Source: Rhodamnia argentea (Eukaryota; Streptophyta; Magnoliopsida; Myrtales; Myrtaceae). From it: DNA of 64,000 nucleotides. The position numbers and the translations under genes were made by a program. The stretch is from contig NC_063154.1 of NCBI RefSeq assembly GCF_020921035.1, forward strand, positions 5,084,001-5,148,000, read 5' to 3'. Position 1 is the stretch's first letter; every line of letters begins with the position of its first letter. Positions 34,504 to 46,959 of the stretch are shown piece by piece. The notes under the pieces are model-generated. The model was not told the origin of the DNA, did no database searches, and was given only the letters and a program-made list of their open reading frames with translations.

Positions 34504-36643
34504 AAGCTGGGAAAGACTCGAGAATTTGGAATCCTGGAGACTTGAGGAAAACTGGGTCTGGACTTGGACTTAAGAAAAATTTTGAACTTTAAAGAAGGAA
34601 CAGAGAAAGAGAGAAAGAGTACAAGTTGGGTTCAATGATAAGGGATTGACATAAGCATAGACGAACAGTTATTTTTGCATTACTATAAGATCATAAAGAA
34701 ATGCATGAAATTCAGATGGAGACGAGGGAACAAACTGGAGGGCACAACAGCTGAGGAAATAGAGACAAAGGTGACTTAGTTAACTAAAACTAATCAACCA
34801 ATCTCCTCCCACAGAATCCAAAGATGCATTATAATAACTCTATGCTTCTATCATTTCCTCCTAAATCCATGTGGAAAAAAAAGAAGAAGTCACTCTTTAT
34901 GAACCTAGAAACTTAAATAAAACAAGAGCAAAGAAAGAGAGAGCTGAGCGGCTTGGTTGACTTATCTTTCATTGTTTTATGCAACAGGATCTCTAATGTC
35001 TGGGATTTTCATTAAACTCAATACTTAAGACCACAGTGAACAATTTTCAGCGAGTCGCCTAGAACCCACAGCATAGTTCTCGTCATCTTTGGCCGATATA
35101 GATAACCAAACCGCGTCAGTCAGCTGTAATGAACAGAACTTCTGTCAATTAGGGCAGTTCTTGATCCTTCTTATATTAATGTGCAGTTCTAGATATTTAC
35201 CTATTGTTCATTTTACATAATCAAACAAATAGAAAGTTTCTTCCCTAAAGATCAGTTTGGCCTTATAGCTGTTTCTTTCCTTTGATTCCAAGTATTTTCT
35301 CACTCTTTTCTGTAAGAATCTGTTAAAACATTTTGAATATCAGCCTCTAGCTTTGTCCTGTAGACTGTTTCTCTTTCATAGTGATAATAGACAAAGAATG
35401 GCATGAAGTAAAATCTGCTCTGATAGTCTTGTCATGTTCTCTCCTCTCTTATCCAAGAAAGAAATAAAAAACAACAAAATGTGAGTAGATTGGACTGAAA
35501 ACATTCTTTTGACACCCCTGTTAACTCCAAGGAGAACATTGCCAAGAGATTAACACCAAAATATGAGTTGAAAACAAGATTAATGATATGTATCAAAGAA
35601 GGAAAAAAGAAGAAGGAAACTTTTTCTTTTTGTTGACAAAAAGAAATGAGTATATGCAATGTGAAATTATTGAGAGATCAGATGAGCTCAAGCTGTGGAG
35701 CGGGTCGTACTCGGAGCTGGTCAAGTGGTGAACTGATGGGCCTTGGACGGCGCCATAATTGGAGTATTTAACAACAGAAGAACCATAATCATCCAAATAA
35801 ATTAAGCAACCTGAAGAAGACAAGCCACTCCATTGACCTTTGGCGACAAGCAAATGAATTTTGCAATTCCAATAATCACAAGAAAAACAGCTTAAGTGAA
35901 TGTCCCGGAAATCACCATTGACGAGAGAATTTGACAATAATCGGACTACGCTGACCTTCGAGAAGGTAACAACATGATGTGGATTGTTCGATGAATGTCA
36001 TATTAAGAAAACTTGAACCATGCACACCTTTTGGCACTGAAAGTTCCAGGCTTCACTTGATCCGTACAGACCAAGTTATGATTTTGCTGAAGTCAGGTTA
36101 TATGTGGATGAATAAAAATGGCACATCATTCACCAACCACAATCTCTGCAACTATTTCACTTATGGTTCACTGGAGTTTTTTGAGTGCATGCAGAGAAGA
36201 GACCCACCATCCAAGCAAAAAGAAGCAAAACAGAGAATCTGAGTTTAGCTCAGCAAAAAGCAGAGGGCTAGAATCTATTTATGTATATATATTCCAAATC
36301 AGAAATTTTTTTACAAGCCAGTATTAGCAGTTCCAACAAGAAAATAAAGTACAAAAAGCATGAAACTTTAGGACACTATGGAGTATGGTTTTTGTTCTTC
36401 CCCATCTTGTTACCAAATCCTCTGCCAGTTACTGCAAATGCAATTGTAAGTTGCTAACCATCCTATAGAGAATGCTGCAGGAGAGAGACCCTACTCTGAC
36501 AAGCAAATCCAAGCTAAGTTCAAAACCCAAAATCTTCAACCAACTTGCAGCAAAAGTAAACTAAACAACAGATTGGTACTTTTCTTCTTTTCCAATGCGC
36601 CCAGTTCACAGAAAATCATGAAGCAAAGACATGGGCAGTGGCT
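34504..36643. other. CCaMK promoter region and EIN3-like 3' flank
   Basis: AT-rich, no convincing gene. A 114-codon minus-strand ORF at 35593-35937 has no domain I know and no clear splice partners. CCaMK promoter elements are expected at about 34500-35500, but I could not pin any. About 36250-36643 is probable 3' UTR of the EIN3-like gene. Confidence 0.4.
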
Positions 36644-38485
36644 TCAAAGGTACCAAACAGAGATGTCTTGCTTTGGAAGCAAATCCATTGTGTTGCAGCC
36701 AGCCGCTGTCACACTAAAAGGAGAACCAAACCGAGAGTCGAGCATCCCGTCAGTGAGGCAAAATTCGAACGGAGAATCGAACCCCTTGCATTGATCATGT
36801 TGACTGCCCATCGATGGAAAGACCGATTGGTTCAAGGGTAGGTTTGTGTCTTCATGCGTTTTGCCTTCCATGGAAGCTCCATGAGTGAAGAAGCTATCAC
36901 CCATGCTATTATGAACATTCAGCAACTGTTGCTCATTTTCAGGTGCACCAAGTTTCCCCGCAATTTTACTGTTTTGTTGAAGGTTTGTATCATAGAACGA
37001 CATGAGATTGGATATAATCGTTTGTCCATCTTCAGGAAGTCCAAGTCCACATATATTAAAAGACGGGGCATGAGTCCCTGGAGATGGAGCAGGATTAGGT
37101 TGAGCAAAGGAATGAAGGAAGGCTGCTTGCTGACCATTGCTCGCTTGGAAGTTTGAAATTCCAATGGCCTGGGAAGGAATAGGCTTACTACGATAAGGGC
37201 AATTCAGCTGGTGATTATTTCTCGACGTCCTATCAAGAAAACCGAGGCGGTGATCGCTGTAAGGGCATTGAGAAAACTCGCATGTGTATATCTGCTGATC
37301 CATCTTCGCCTTCAGCTCATCAGATGGTTGATTCCTCTTTGAAATTAACCGCAAATTGGTTTTGGTTTCATTGACTTCTCCTTTGATTTGAGAAACCAGT
37401 GGATGGACCAAAAGCTCGTCTGTAGACACCCGTGGCCCGATACCAAAAGCACTTGGATTAAAAGGCTTGCATTCGCCCACCTCAAGCTTCGGTTCATCAT
37501 CAACTCCTTCCACATCATAATCACTAGCATCGTTGATGACGTAGGACCCAAACCCACTATCTGGACACACAGGCGGGCAGCTATTGGGGTACAATTTCCT
37601 GGACAGAGCTTCTTCCTGATTGATTATTGCGAGCCACGTGGCACTCTCCTTTGCGGTCATCTTATCCTGTAGACATTTACTCTGACGAACGAGCTTCCTG
37701 ATCTTGGAGATGTCTGGCGACATGTGCTTGATAACAGCCGTGAGGACGCTCACCTTCCAAGCCTTCTTAAGATCGTGAGGTTTTTTATAGGGTGGAGGTC
37801 CCTGGTCCTTGGGTAGGCCCAGCTGGGGCCACCACTCCTCGTTTCCTGTGGGCCACCACGGAGGAGCCACACCCTTCTCCAGCGGGAATCGCCGCTGCGG
37901 TGGATCGCAGTGCTGCATCAGAGCAGATAAGAGCGACCCGAGAGTGGTGTCCTGCAGTTCTTGCAAGGTGTGAGGAGTGGGTCCAATGGTGGCCGTGTCC
38001 TCGCCGTTCCCGGGGATTGAGTGGTCCACCCGGTATTTGGCGATCGCTGCGGGTCCATTCCGGTCGAACCTCACTTTTTCCTTCCACCATGCTCGGAGAT
38101 TGTCCGAGGCACCGCTCACCGGCTTGCCCTTCTCAGGAATGATCCCGTACACAAAGCCCTGAGCTTTACAGACTTCCATCATCTTCAGCATGTACTTGAG
38201 AATACCATCTTGAGCCCTCGACATCTTCTTCCTCCGCGCCTGCTCCTGCGACTGGCGCTGCTTTGCACTGTCCGGAGCTTCTTTGTTCTTGCTCTGCTCC
38301 TTGAGATGCCTCAAGAGCATCCTGTCTCTCCACATCCTCCTCTCTAGCTCATCAACATCCACCTCCTCATCGCTGTAGTCTTCCTCCATAACAGCCTCGT
38401 TTTCCTGTTCGGTATCAGCCTCCTGGGGATGAACTGATAAGAAGTCGATGTTACTGCAAAAGCCCATTTCTTCGAGGATACCCAT
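36644..38485 (-). CDS. EIL1: EIN3/EIL1-type ethylene-response transcription factor (613 aa)
   Basis: Single coding exon, as is usual for EIN3/EIL genes. The N-terminus is acidic ([21 protein letters not shown] split here as [10 protein letters not shown] and ELERRMWRD). Then come basic region [20 protein letters not shown], proline-rich [10 protein letters not shown] with [10 protein letters not shown], and the DNA-binding core [20 protein letters not shown] and [17 protein letters not shown]. The latter half is Asn/Gln/Ser-rich and less conserved. EIN3 is the nuclear master activator of ethylene responses, degraded through EBF1/2 and stabilised by EIN2. 613 residues is close to Arabidopsis EIN3 (about 630). 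The start MGILEEMGF lacks the longer family form MMFN-EMG; it is the first ATG of the ORF. EIN3 versus EIL1 cannot be decided by eye. The gene lies 2.2 kb upstream of CCaMK on the same strand. Confidence 0.94.
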   Translation of the reverse strand: MGILEEMGFCSNIDFLSVHPQEADTEQENEAVMEEDYSDEEVDVDELERRMWRDRMLLRHLKEQSKNKEAPDSAKQRQSQEQARRKKMSRAQDGILKYMLKMMEVCKAQGFVYGIIPEKGKPVSGASDNLRAWWKEKVRFDRNGPAAIAKYRVDHSIPGNGEDTATIGPTPHTLQELQDTTLGSLLSALMQHCDPPQRRFPLEKGVAPPWWPTGNEEWWPQLGLPKDQGPPPYKKPHDLKKAWKVSVLTAVIKHMSPDISKIRKLVRQSKCLQDKMTAKESATWLAIINQEEALSRKLYPNSCPPVCPDSGFGSYVINDASDYDVEGVDDEPKLEVGECKPFNPSAFGIGPRVSTDELLVHPLVSQIKGEVNETKTNLRLISKRNQPSDELKAKMDQQIYTCEFSQCPYSDHRLGFLDRTSRNNHQLNCPYRSKPIPSQAIGISNFQASNGQQAAFLHSFAQPNPAPSPGTHAPSFNICGLGLPEDGQTIISNLMSFYDTNLQQNSKIAGKLGAPENEQQLLNVHNSMGDSFFTHGASMEGKTHEDTNLPLNQSVFPSMGSQHDQCKGFDSPFEFCLTDGMLDSRFGSPFSVTAAGCNTMDLLPKQDISVWYL

Positions 38486-39720
38486 CTATGACAAGAAGGC
38501 CGCAAAATCGTCTTGCTTCGAGCGAACTTCGCAGTTCTCACTCTCCAAACTGACCTAGAATCAAGCAGATCTTAATCACTCGAGGGTTTCAAAATCTTTG
38601 TGGATCCAACTCAAGATACATTTCATGAAACCAGGATGTGAAAATATGGTTCAGTCCCCTGCAACCAGAACGATAAATAAAGTAAAACTTAGGGACAACC
38701 CCCACCATAAATATGTTCACACAATAAATGAAACTGGCAACAAAAATCGATATTTATCCCCCCCATTTAAAGCTCTCCACAGATAATTGAAGGCACTAAT
38801 CAGGCAACTAAGGCAGGCAAACAGGAAAACAAGATTTCACACGTAAAATTTCCGGGAACACAAAAACGCCACGCATCAAGAAACAAGCCATGTATGGAGA
38901 TGATTAAATAGAGATACGGACAACCCTAATCTCCTCAGTTAGTTCTCAAGCATTCGAACTGAAATCAAGCCAACATAAAACACAAATCCAGAAATGAGCC
39001 CACTTTTTCAGAGAGCAGGCATCAAAACCAATTAGAAAGAGTCTTATGTCCCAAGTAACGGATTTGCAAAGTTAAACCCACTCAGGAAAAGGAGTTACAA
39101 ACCAAGAACAGACAAAGAGTCACTTAGATCTGCCATGCCCATCATCCATTGGTATTAAAAAAATTTATGCAGATTTCTCTGTCACAAAAAGTAATCAGCA
39201 GAGGAACCAGAGAAGCAAAGAAACGAGTACACCCCACAAACAATGATAACTACAGTGACTCGCCAATCATAATCACAAAACCCACGAAATCTCTGACCCA
39301 ATAAAGGCCTCCATGTCCAACAAAAAATAGAACAAACTCATTTGAAAAAACCAAAAAAAACAGAAGAAGAAGAAGAAGAAGAAGAAGAAGTCGACTTTCC
39401 AGTAAGCACGAACGGTATTTTTTAGAAGAAAAGAATTTTGCAACACTAGCTCCTTCCGAGACATCGAACGCAACCACAAAGCGCGGAACTCACTGACCGG
39501 AGCTCGCTAACAACAGCAGAAGGAACCGAAGCCGAGTCCCACGAAGAACTGAGAAGCGACAAAGGGCTTACGTAACAAGACAAGCGCGACGAGATGGATT
39601 GAGAGGGCATGTGAGTACCGTTCAATCTCCTCCTCCTTGAGCATTCAGATTCTTCTTCTCCTCCTCCAGATTCTCCAATGAACACACCCGGAGAGAGAGA
39701 GAGAGAGAGAGGCTCTGTGT
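38486..39720 (-). other. 5' leader, leader intron and promoter-proximal GA tract of the EIN3-like gene
   Basis: On the minus strand, an acceptor-like GATTCTAG lies near 38556, and a donor-like GAACG|GTACTC near 39617. This implies a ~1-kb intron in the 5' UTR, as is typical of EIN3 genes. The leader exon is rich in GGAGGA repeats (about 39620-39685), and a (GA)n tract at 39688-39712 with a T-run follows. A GAA/CTT repeat at 39362-39390 lies within the intron. Confidence 0.55.
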
Positions 39721-41870
39721 TTTTTTTTTTTTTCCTTGGGGGGGCGGGCCTGTTTCCTTTTATGTGCGATTCTCCATGAAAATGAGTCGAGTGAAAATGT
39801 TTCTCTCTTTACGTGAAAAGGGAAAAGGGTATTTATTAAACCATGGTCGGGTTAGCTCTAACCGCGCTTAAGCCGTGGCTCACGACGAGTCGACGATTTT
39901 TTTTTGTCCTTGGGATTGTCTACGGTGTATAACGCTCACACCGTCGACATAAATGTTCGATACCACTTCGCTGCTTGTCCTTTGGCGACCGACACGTTCG
40001 GCATTCAATTTCGGATCCCTCCACGAATCCATGTACGCAACTTTCCTTTTCTTTTTCCAAAAAAAAAAAATCTTTCCTTCTTTTCTCGTTGACCAGTGGA
40101 ACGAGATTTTTAATGTTTGATCTTATCTCAAACTTAATAGCAATTACAAATTTCTTAATTAAGTCAATGGGGTATTCGAAAACATGGGCAATCACCAAAA
40201 TCAACGACCCACTAAGTTAGATCAGGTTCGATCGGCCCCAAGGGACTAAATTGACAGATGATTCGCCTTTTTTCGGGCCAGCCCGACAGACGGTCGAAGG
40301 CCGGTCAATCTCATCTTGATCATGAGCTGAGCCGTTTATATCCTTAAACCTCGATTTTAGACTCCGAACCGTTCCATTCGTCGTGTTGCCTCAAAAAAAG
40401 GGTTCGTTCGGAACGAACGCGCGACATGCTGGAGGCGCAGGACAACGGCGTGAGCGAGCGGCGCACTAGATCAGGCCAGCCGAGTACAGCTGCAGAAGCC
40501 GAGGCGGCGCTCCGAACGTGCGCAAAAAGGGCGGGGCACCTGAAACCAAAGCCTATGTTTCTGGAAGGAACGGCTCACGTTCTCCTGCGATTTCACGTTC
40601 CTACCCTTCCCCGCCTCTTTTTCCCACGTGTGAAATCTCCATTACCGCCGAATCATATTCCCGGGAAAAAAAACGGAGAGAAAATTATGTCAAAAAGGGG
40701 CTGAAAATTAATGTTTTTGGTGGATTCACGAGTTCACTTCACGGGTCTCTCACCACCCTATCCTCGGAATTCATGTGAATTTCGGCTTTTCGATAGATGT
40801 TTTTCGAATTTCTCTCTTCTCGACCTGATTTTAAATTATTAGAAAAGATCGGATAGACTCGTTCCAAATTTTTTGTACGAGGTCAATAATGTCATTTTTG
40901 GCGAGAGACCCTTGCTTGTCCGGAGCGGGAGGGCCATCCCTCTGAGAAAAAAGAGCAATTTTTTTTTTTATCGCTTTGAGTTATCTGAAACAAAAAACTA
41001 TTATCTTATGCGTTTTTTTTTTTTTTTTCATTTGGAGGGAGAGACGCAGCCGCCGGAGTGCACGGGGGGGGCATGTGCTGCGACTTCCAAAGCCGCTGAG
41101 AAGATGCCACGCGTCCAGTCGAGGGCCCCCCCTCCATGTTGTTTGTCGGAAAGTGGAGGACACGTCACCTTCTTTGGCAGATGGCAAAGGAGGAGGAGGA
41201 GAGAGAGAGATAAAAGAAATTTCGGTGATCCCGGTACACTAAGCTCAAATGTATTTGAACCGTCGATGTTGGTAATTCCACGTGGGACCCGTGTTAACCA
41301 AGGGGTTAGATGTAATGGGCTCACAAGGACCCGGATTACTGGAGAAAAATTATTCTTCTTTGGCTTCTCTCTCTCTCTCCTCCTTATCCTCTCTACCTCT
41401 CTCACTAGCCGACGACGATTCCAATACTTGTTGCATATCGGGCGTCATCCAAGTGGGCCGGCCGACAAAACGGGCCCGGCCCATTTATCAGTTTGCCCGA
41501 GCCGAATCCAACGGGTCCAAAGGGGTTAGAGAAAATTGGAAAGAAAAAAAATAATCCGAACATAATTCCGAAGTACGATGCTCTTCGCCTACGGATCGAC
41601 GCCAAATAACTCGTTTTCATCGTGAGTTAATTGCTTGGTGACTTCTCTACGGAAGAACCTACGCATTTAACGATTTAATGAGATGGATCGCCGGTGCGAT
41701 CATGATACGGAGTGACTTGATATCGCTAGTTCTATTTTGACAACAAAACAGGGCATGGCCCGACCCATTTACGTATACTGAACCGCATCTGGACCGTCGA
41801 GCTTGGTGGGCCCCACGAGGACGGCCCATCGAAATCGACGGTACAAATAAGGTTCGGCAAAAAAAAAGAA
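39721..41870. other. Intergenic, no recognisable gene
   Basis: Several plus-strand ORFs at 40426-41554 have no domain I recognise and overlap each other in different frames. GC-rich patches at 41040-41130 and 41440-41530 may be decayed transposon cores. A poly-T run lies at 41014-41029. I see nothing that supports a functional gene. Confidence 0.4.
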
Positions 41871-41879
41871 CATGGTTTC

Positions 41880-42215
41880 CATAAACTCATCGTCGAGATG
41901 GACTTCAAAATTATCACCGAATTTGTTAATCGGGAGAGTATAGAGAATGCCACAGGACCAGCACTACTTAAATATATTAGAAGACTCATGGGATCGCTTT
42001 CTGAGTTCAAAATTCGTCATATCTTTCGGAAAGACAATCGACCCGTAGTCATGATTGCAAATATTGGTACAACGAAGCGATTGGATATTACGTTCTACTT
42101 GCGACCTCTTAGGGAATTACTCATATTTTGTTTAGTGATAAAGTTGGGATTGTTGATTTTAAACTATAGTTTCTTTTAGTTTATACCTTCTGTTTACCCA
42201 AAAAGAAAAAAAAAA
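41880..42215 (+). mobile_element. LINE-type retrotransposon 3' remnant (RNase H-like domain and A-rich tail)
   Basis: The plus-strand reading EMDFKIITEFVNRES, then LLKYIRRLMGSLSEFKIRHI, then FRKDNRPVVMIANIG resembles the C-terminal plant RNase H (RVT_3) segment of LINE polyproteins. There such text is followed by a short end and a 3' UTR. The stop at 42179 is followed by TTCTGTTTACCC and an A-rich tail (42200-42223), as expected for target-primed insertions. No reverse transcriptase is present, so this is a 5'-truncated dead copy. Confidence 0.6.
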
Positions 42216-42956
42216 AGAAAAAATAATTCAACACGATCACGAAATAATTCTCTCACGTCCTACCGAGAATGCTTGATGAATCCGCGTGTGGACAGGACAG
42301 CTTAAACTTGAAAGCTCAGAAACGAAGCCCAGCCTGTTAGAAGTTGGACCGAGGAAGAGAAGGGCTCAAGGCCCTTGGAACAAAATAATAGCTTTATGAA
42401 GCCAAATGAAGACAGCCTTGTGGAGACAGCACTCGAAAGGTTTCGGATTGTTGGGATACTCGTGTGAGTTGTGTTGAAAAATCTCACATCCGAGAATTGA
42501 TATGGTGTGAAGCAATTAATATATCTTAGTCAGCTCACAATTCATTGACTTAAACTTTTGAATGAACGTGGGTCCAACTGCATATATTGGTGAGCTTGGA
42601 TTTGGACACACTCTTAGCGATCTTTCTAGTAAAACGTATTGGGCAATTTCTCACTCCATATGAAAAACATTGAGATCTGGTTCGACAAGTCAACGCCAAA
42701 TCTTGCTGATAATTCATGTATATAGTCAAACCTCAAAAAATTATTGCCTTAGATTAAAAAAAAAACTCGCCCGTCTATTTATTTACTAAAAATATTATGT
42801 TTGGTTGTTTGTTGCTTCACAAACATGAGAACCACTCCTACCCCCCGAAAAGAAAATGGAACATCCAGACATATCACCTTGACTATGTTTCACGTTTACC
42901 GTTGCTTTGTGCCTCGCACGTAGTCCCGTGCCTTAATCCATGCACGGCCACGTACG
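42216..42956. other. Upstream region of the pectin methylesterase gene with LTR-like remnant
   Basis: About 42440-42620 resembles part of a plant LTR, with the phrase TCTCACATCCGAGAATTGAT, and is related to 22500-22640. 42621-42956 is otherwise unremarkable promoter-distal sequence. Confidence 0.45.
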
Positions 42957-42964
42957 TATAAATA
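42957..42964 (+). promoter_or_regulatory. Probable TATA box of the pectin methylesterase gene
   Basis: TATAAATA lies about 75 bp upstream of the ATG at 43037, a good core-promoter position. Confidence 0.7.
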
Positions 42965-43036
42965 CCACTAACGCCCCGTGTACCAGTATTACCACAACAG
43001 CCAAGCACAAAAACATAATCTCCAAGTTGCCCATCC

Positions 43037-44859
43037 ATGGCTTCGATCAAGACCTATGGGAAGATCAGTGAAGCCGAGCAAGCGACGCTCGACGCCCGCC
43101 GCCGAGCGCGGAAGAGAACCGTCGTCATAAGCTTGTCCTCCGTCGTCCTCGTCGCCATCGTTGTCGCTGCAGTGGTCGGTACTTCGGTGCACGCCAACAG
43201 CAAGAGCGGTGGAGAGCCTGGACCTCTCTCCACCTCGGTGAAGGCCGTGTGCGACGTCACACTGTACAAGGACTCGTGCCTCGGCTCCCTTGCCCCAATG
43301 GCCAACTCGAGCGGCGACGTCCGCCCTGAGGATCTGTTCAAGCTGTCGATCCAAGTGGCCTTGGAGGAGTTGGCCAAGGCCGCGGGATATTTCTCCGAGC
43401 AAGGAGCAACCTTCGATAACACCACGGCGGACGGGATGGCGAGCACGGCGCTGGACAGCTGCCGCGAGCTCCTCGGGCTTGCGCTGGACCATCTGAACAG
43501 CTCGCTGTCATCGAGCGATGCATCGAGCGTGCTCGATTCCGAGGACGATCTCAGGACCTGGCTCAGCGCTGCCGGGACTTGTCAACAGACGTGCATCGAT
43601 GGGTTTGATGAATCGGCAGGAGCAATTAAAGAGAATGCTGCGAGTCATCTCAAGAATTCGGGTGAACTGACGAGCAATAGTCTTGCTATCATCACTTGGA
43701 TTTCCAGCATCGCGAGCTCGATCAAGCTAAGGCGGCTCATGAGCCTGGCTGACCCCCAGCACCACCTCGGCCGCAACCACCATCACCACAAAGTGCCGGA
43801 ATGGGCGCACCGGAAGGAGCGGGAGCTGCTTCAGAGCTCCGATTTGAGGAACAAGGCAAACGCTGTTGTGGCCAAAGACGGCTCGGGCAAGTACAAGACC
43901 ATCGGAGCTGCACTCAATGCCGTTCCAGATAAGAGCAAGAAAGCGTTCGTGATATACGTAAAGAAGGGGGTCTACAGCGAGTATGTGCGGGTCGAGAAGT
44001 CGAAGTGGAACGTCGTGATGGTCGGCGACGGGATGGATGCGACGGTCGTCACTGGTAGGCTGAATGTCGTCGACGGGACTCCGACGTTTCAGACTGCAAC
44101 TTTCGGTAATTCACTCCTTCGCAATCTCTTACTCATTAAAACTCGAATCCCAGAACTAACTATTTGCATTTTCACTTTGCAGCTGTTTTTGGACAAGGCT
44201 TCATTGCTAGGGACATGGGATTCCGCAACACCGCCGGCCCGGCCAAGCACCAAGCGGTGGCGCTCATGTCGACTGCCGACCTGTCCATTTTCTACCGGTG
44301 CCGCATCGACGCCTTCCAGGATTCCCTCTACACTCACTCCAACCGCCAGTTCTACCGGGACTGCAGCATCTCCGGGACGGTGGACTTCATCTTCGGGAAC
44401 TCCGCGGCCGTCCTCCAGAACTGCAACATCCTACCCAAGACGCCCATGCTCGGCCAGCAGAACACCATCACCGCTCAAGGCAAGATGGACCCCAACCAAA
44501 ACACCGGCATCTCGATCCAGAACTGCACCATCTGGCCGGCCGGGAACTTGACCGACGTCCAGACGTTCCTCGGGCGGCCGTGGAAGAACTACTCCACCAC
44601 GGTGTACACGCGCTCCATGATGTCCAACATCATCAGCCCGAACGGGTGGCTGCCGTGGGTCGGCAATTCGGCCCCGGACACCATATACTACGCGGAATCT
44701 CAGAATTACGGACCGGGGTCCAACACGAACAACAGGGTCAAGTGGAAGGGACTGAGATTGAACCTTTCTACTAAGGAAGCTAGCAAGTTCACGGTCAAAT
44801 CCTTCATCAAAGGCGACAAATGGATCAAGCCGGCGGATGTCGCGTACAACCCTAATTAG
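43037..44859 (+). CDS. Type-I pectin methylesterase with PMEI pro-domain (581 aa)
   Basis: Two exons, 43037-44105 and 44183-44859; the Ala codon is split 1/2 across the intron. Residues about 30-50 form a signal anchor (VVISLSSVVLVAIVVAAVVG). Residues about 65-235 are the PME-inhibitor-like pro-domain with its Cys pattern (VCDVTLYKDSC, ALDSCRELL, CQQTCIDG). A basic processing site IKLRRLM follows. The catalytic beta-helix starts AVVAKDGSGKYKTI and carries QAVAL, DAFQDSLY, VDFIFG and LGRPW: the two Gln, two Asp and the Arg of the active site. It demethylesterifies wall homogalacturonan after secretion. MSTADLSIF replaces the usual R-V-S-DLS..F after QAVAL. Length and intron position fit the type-I family. 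The long +1-frame ORF within exon 2 is a GC-rich shadow. Confidence 0.95.
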
Positions 44860-45171
44860 TGAACTCGGCACCGTGTATGGTATTCGTAATTGAATTCTCC
44901 TATATGCAATGCATTGATTGATTGGGATTAAAAGGGTACGAAATAAAGAATACTAATTGAATGAGGAGCTGATTATTCATCACCACGGTGTTTCTTCCTT
45001 CCTCCAATATAGTCTCTTTCAGTCATGTCCTTTGGAGTCGAAACCAGCCTAGAAAGTACAAATCAAGACACCATCTCAAGGTCTGTCTAAAAAAAAAAAA
45101 AAAAAAGACACCATCTCGAGGAGCCGATCCGAGGAGGGTCTTTGCATGAAGAATATTTTTGACATATTTTA
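44860..45171. other. 3' flank of pectin methylesterase gene
   Basis: AT-rich 3' UTR and flank, including AAATAAAG near 44941, which could be a polyadenylation signal, and an A-run at 45090-45106. Nothing else is seen. Confidence 0.5.
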
Positions 45172-46286
45172 TGAAAAATTGTCTAAAAAGTCCTAAACCT
45201 ATTGTATTTTTGCCAATTCGGTCATAAATCTTTCAATTTGAAAGTCCTAAATTTTTTCACATTTTACTGATTGAGTCATTTGATCAAATTAGGTAGACAA
45301 TTGTTGACATGAAAACCAACCGTTTTACGTGGCACGGTTGGTAGTGACGTGGACTTTAATAATTTTTTGGAATTGCTCACCTTTTTTTTCTTTTTCTTTT
45401 TTCCATGTCCTGTGCCGGCCAATGAGGGTTGGGCTTCTCGGTGCTTGCCCTTACTCATGCGAGGCCCGACAAGCCGACCCTCGTCGGCCATGGCCTGTGC
45501 TAGTTGTCAACAATAGGCCATGGGAAAAAAATGAAAAAAAGAAAGAAAAAAAAATTATTAAAAATTTACAAAAATGTTCACCTTCATACTTGCCATGCCA
45601 TGGATGACGCCCGACATCCACGTCAATAATTTCAGGTTTAAATTGACCGGATGGACTCAATACGAAAAATGTGAAAAGGTTTAGGACTTAGGGGGTGAAT
45701 GATAACCATTCACGTTTCGAAATAGATTTACGGCTAGAAATAGTTTTTTCTATTTATGTTTCTGAATGAGTTTCTGAGCAAAAAAATGTGTTTGATAACG
45801 ACATAAAATTTCTACTTCTGAAAAATGTGTTGGCCGGCCGACGACGGGAGGTGGTCGTGGAGACCGACAGCGGCGGTGGCCGGGGATGAACGGCAGCCCA
45901 CCGGCGGCGGGCGGGTGGCGACCGCGGCGGCGGCGGCGGCGGGCGGCGGCGGCGACCGGCGGCGCGGCGGCGGTAGCGGCCGGGTGGTGGTTGGTGGCGG
46001 CGGGTATTTGAGAAAAAATGAGATTTCTATTTCTATTTCTCGAAAAAGTAGAAAACTTTTGTTTCACATTTCTTCTTCAAATTTATTTCTGAAACAATTT
46101 TTTATTTCAAAAATAGAAAAATAGAATTGCGTTATTAAACGGATTTCTGTTCCGGAAATAGGTTTGGAACAGAAATTTTGTTTCTGAAACGTTTTCATGC
46201 ACCCCCTTAGCGTGTCAAATTGAAAGGTTTATGACTGAATTGATAAAAGCACAATAATTTTAGAACTCTTTTGGTATTTTTTTCTC
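45172..46286. repeat. Family B long-TIR element, copy 3, interrupted by a nested MITE
   Basis: The left arm (GTCCTAAACCTATTGTATTT, then 'gtcataaatctttcaattt') and right arm ('ggtttatgactgaattgataaaagcacaataattttagaac') are complementary. The right half is split by the 516-bp element at 45691-46206. Core around 45410-45500 is GC-rich, as in the other family-B copies. Confidence 0.7.
45688..46209. mobile_element. PIF/Harbinger (Tourist-like) MITE with TTA target-site duplication, nested in family B
   Basis: The element runs 45691-46206 (516 bp). TTA occurs at both edges (45688-45690 and 46207-46209). Ends are GGGGGTGAATGA and, read on minus, GGGGGTGCATGAAA. Both arms are rich in 'aaatttct/agaaattt', and the core (45830-46010) is an extreme CGG/GGC-rich tract. 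TTA/TAA duplications with G-rich TIR starts are typical of PIF/Harbinger MITEs. No transposase. A probable older relative lies at about 11380-12217. Confidence 0.78.
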
Positions 46287-46959
46287 TTCATTATGTTATT
46301 TAGTTTTGGATCCAACAGAACTCTCACTGCCTTTACATGCTATGTGGGCCGAAGCCCCGAGAATCACTTGCAAGATTCATGTGTGTGGACCCATTTTCAT
46401 CTTTTTTGGGCTATGAGGCCCATGTTTTACCCATCAAAGCAGCGACTCACCCATGAACAAATCCATCCATTGCTTATATCATGCGATATATTGGTGCGAC
46501 ATAACAAATTATAGGACGAGTTGTACCCGTTATTGTTTTCAAGCTATCTCGCGTGTAAATTTATCGAAATTATATGCCCGAGAAATGCCATATCGAAATG
46601 TTATGTGATATAACCGTCACATAAGATACTCTTCCCTTTAAGTTAAATACAAAAGCACATTATCAGAGCTCTTTACGACTTACTTGACAGAAATCCATCT
46701 AGATCGATCATTTTGCGGATAATTGTACTATTATTTTGGAAATTCTGGAGATAAGAACAAAAAGTAAATGTGCTTCTTTCTTAGTTTCCCTTGAATGCGC
46801 GAATTGGTCTCTCTAAGGCAATATGCTTGTGTTGTAGTCCGTTTTGTCGTTATTAATAGACAATGGCAAACGTTATAAATGTTAGCGACGGTACTATATG
46901 ATATGTGTTGAAGCTTTTTTTGGAGTCTCTGAGAGCACTTGAACATTGTAAATTTTAGT

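Noticed and set aside
35593-35937. 114-codon minus ORF between CCaMK and the EIN3-like gene
   Set aside because: No domain, low-complexity Ser stretches, no leader or partner exons; probably chance or 3' UTR.
40426-41554. Several overlapping plus ORFs, the longest 218 codons
   Set aside because: Different frames overlap, composition is Arg/Ser/Pro-rich from GC patches, and no domain is recognised.
44298-44774. 158-codon plus ORF rich in His/Pro/Arg
   Set aside because: It is a frame shadow within pectin methylesterase exon 2, where the true frame holds all active-site motifs.
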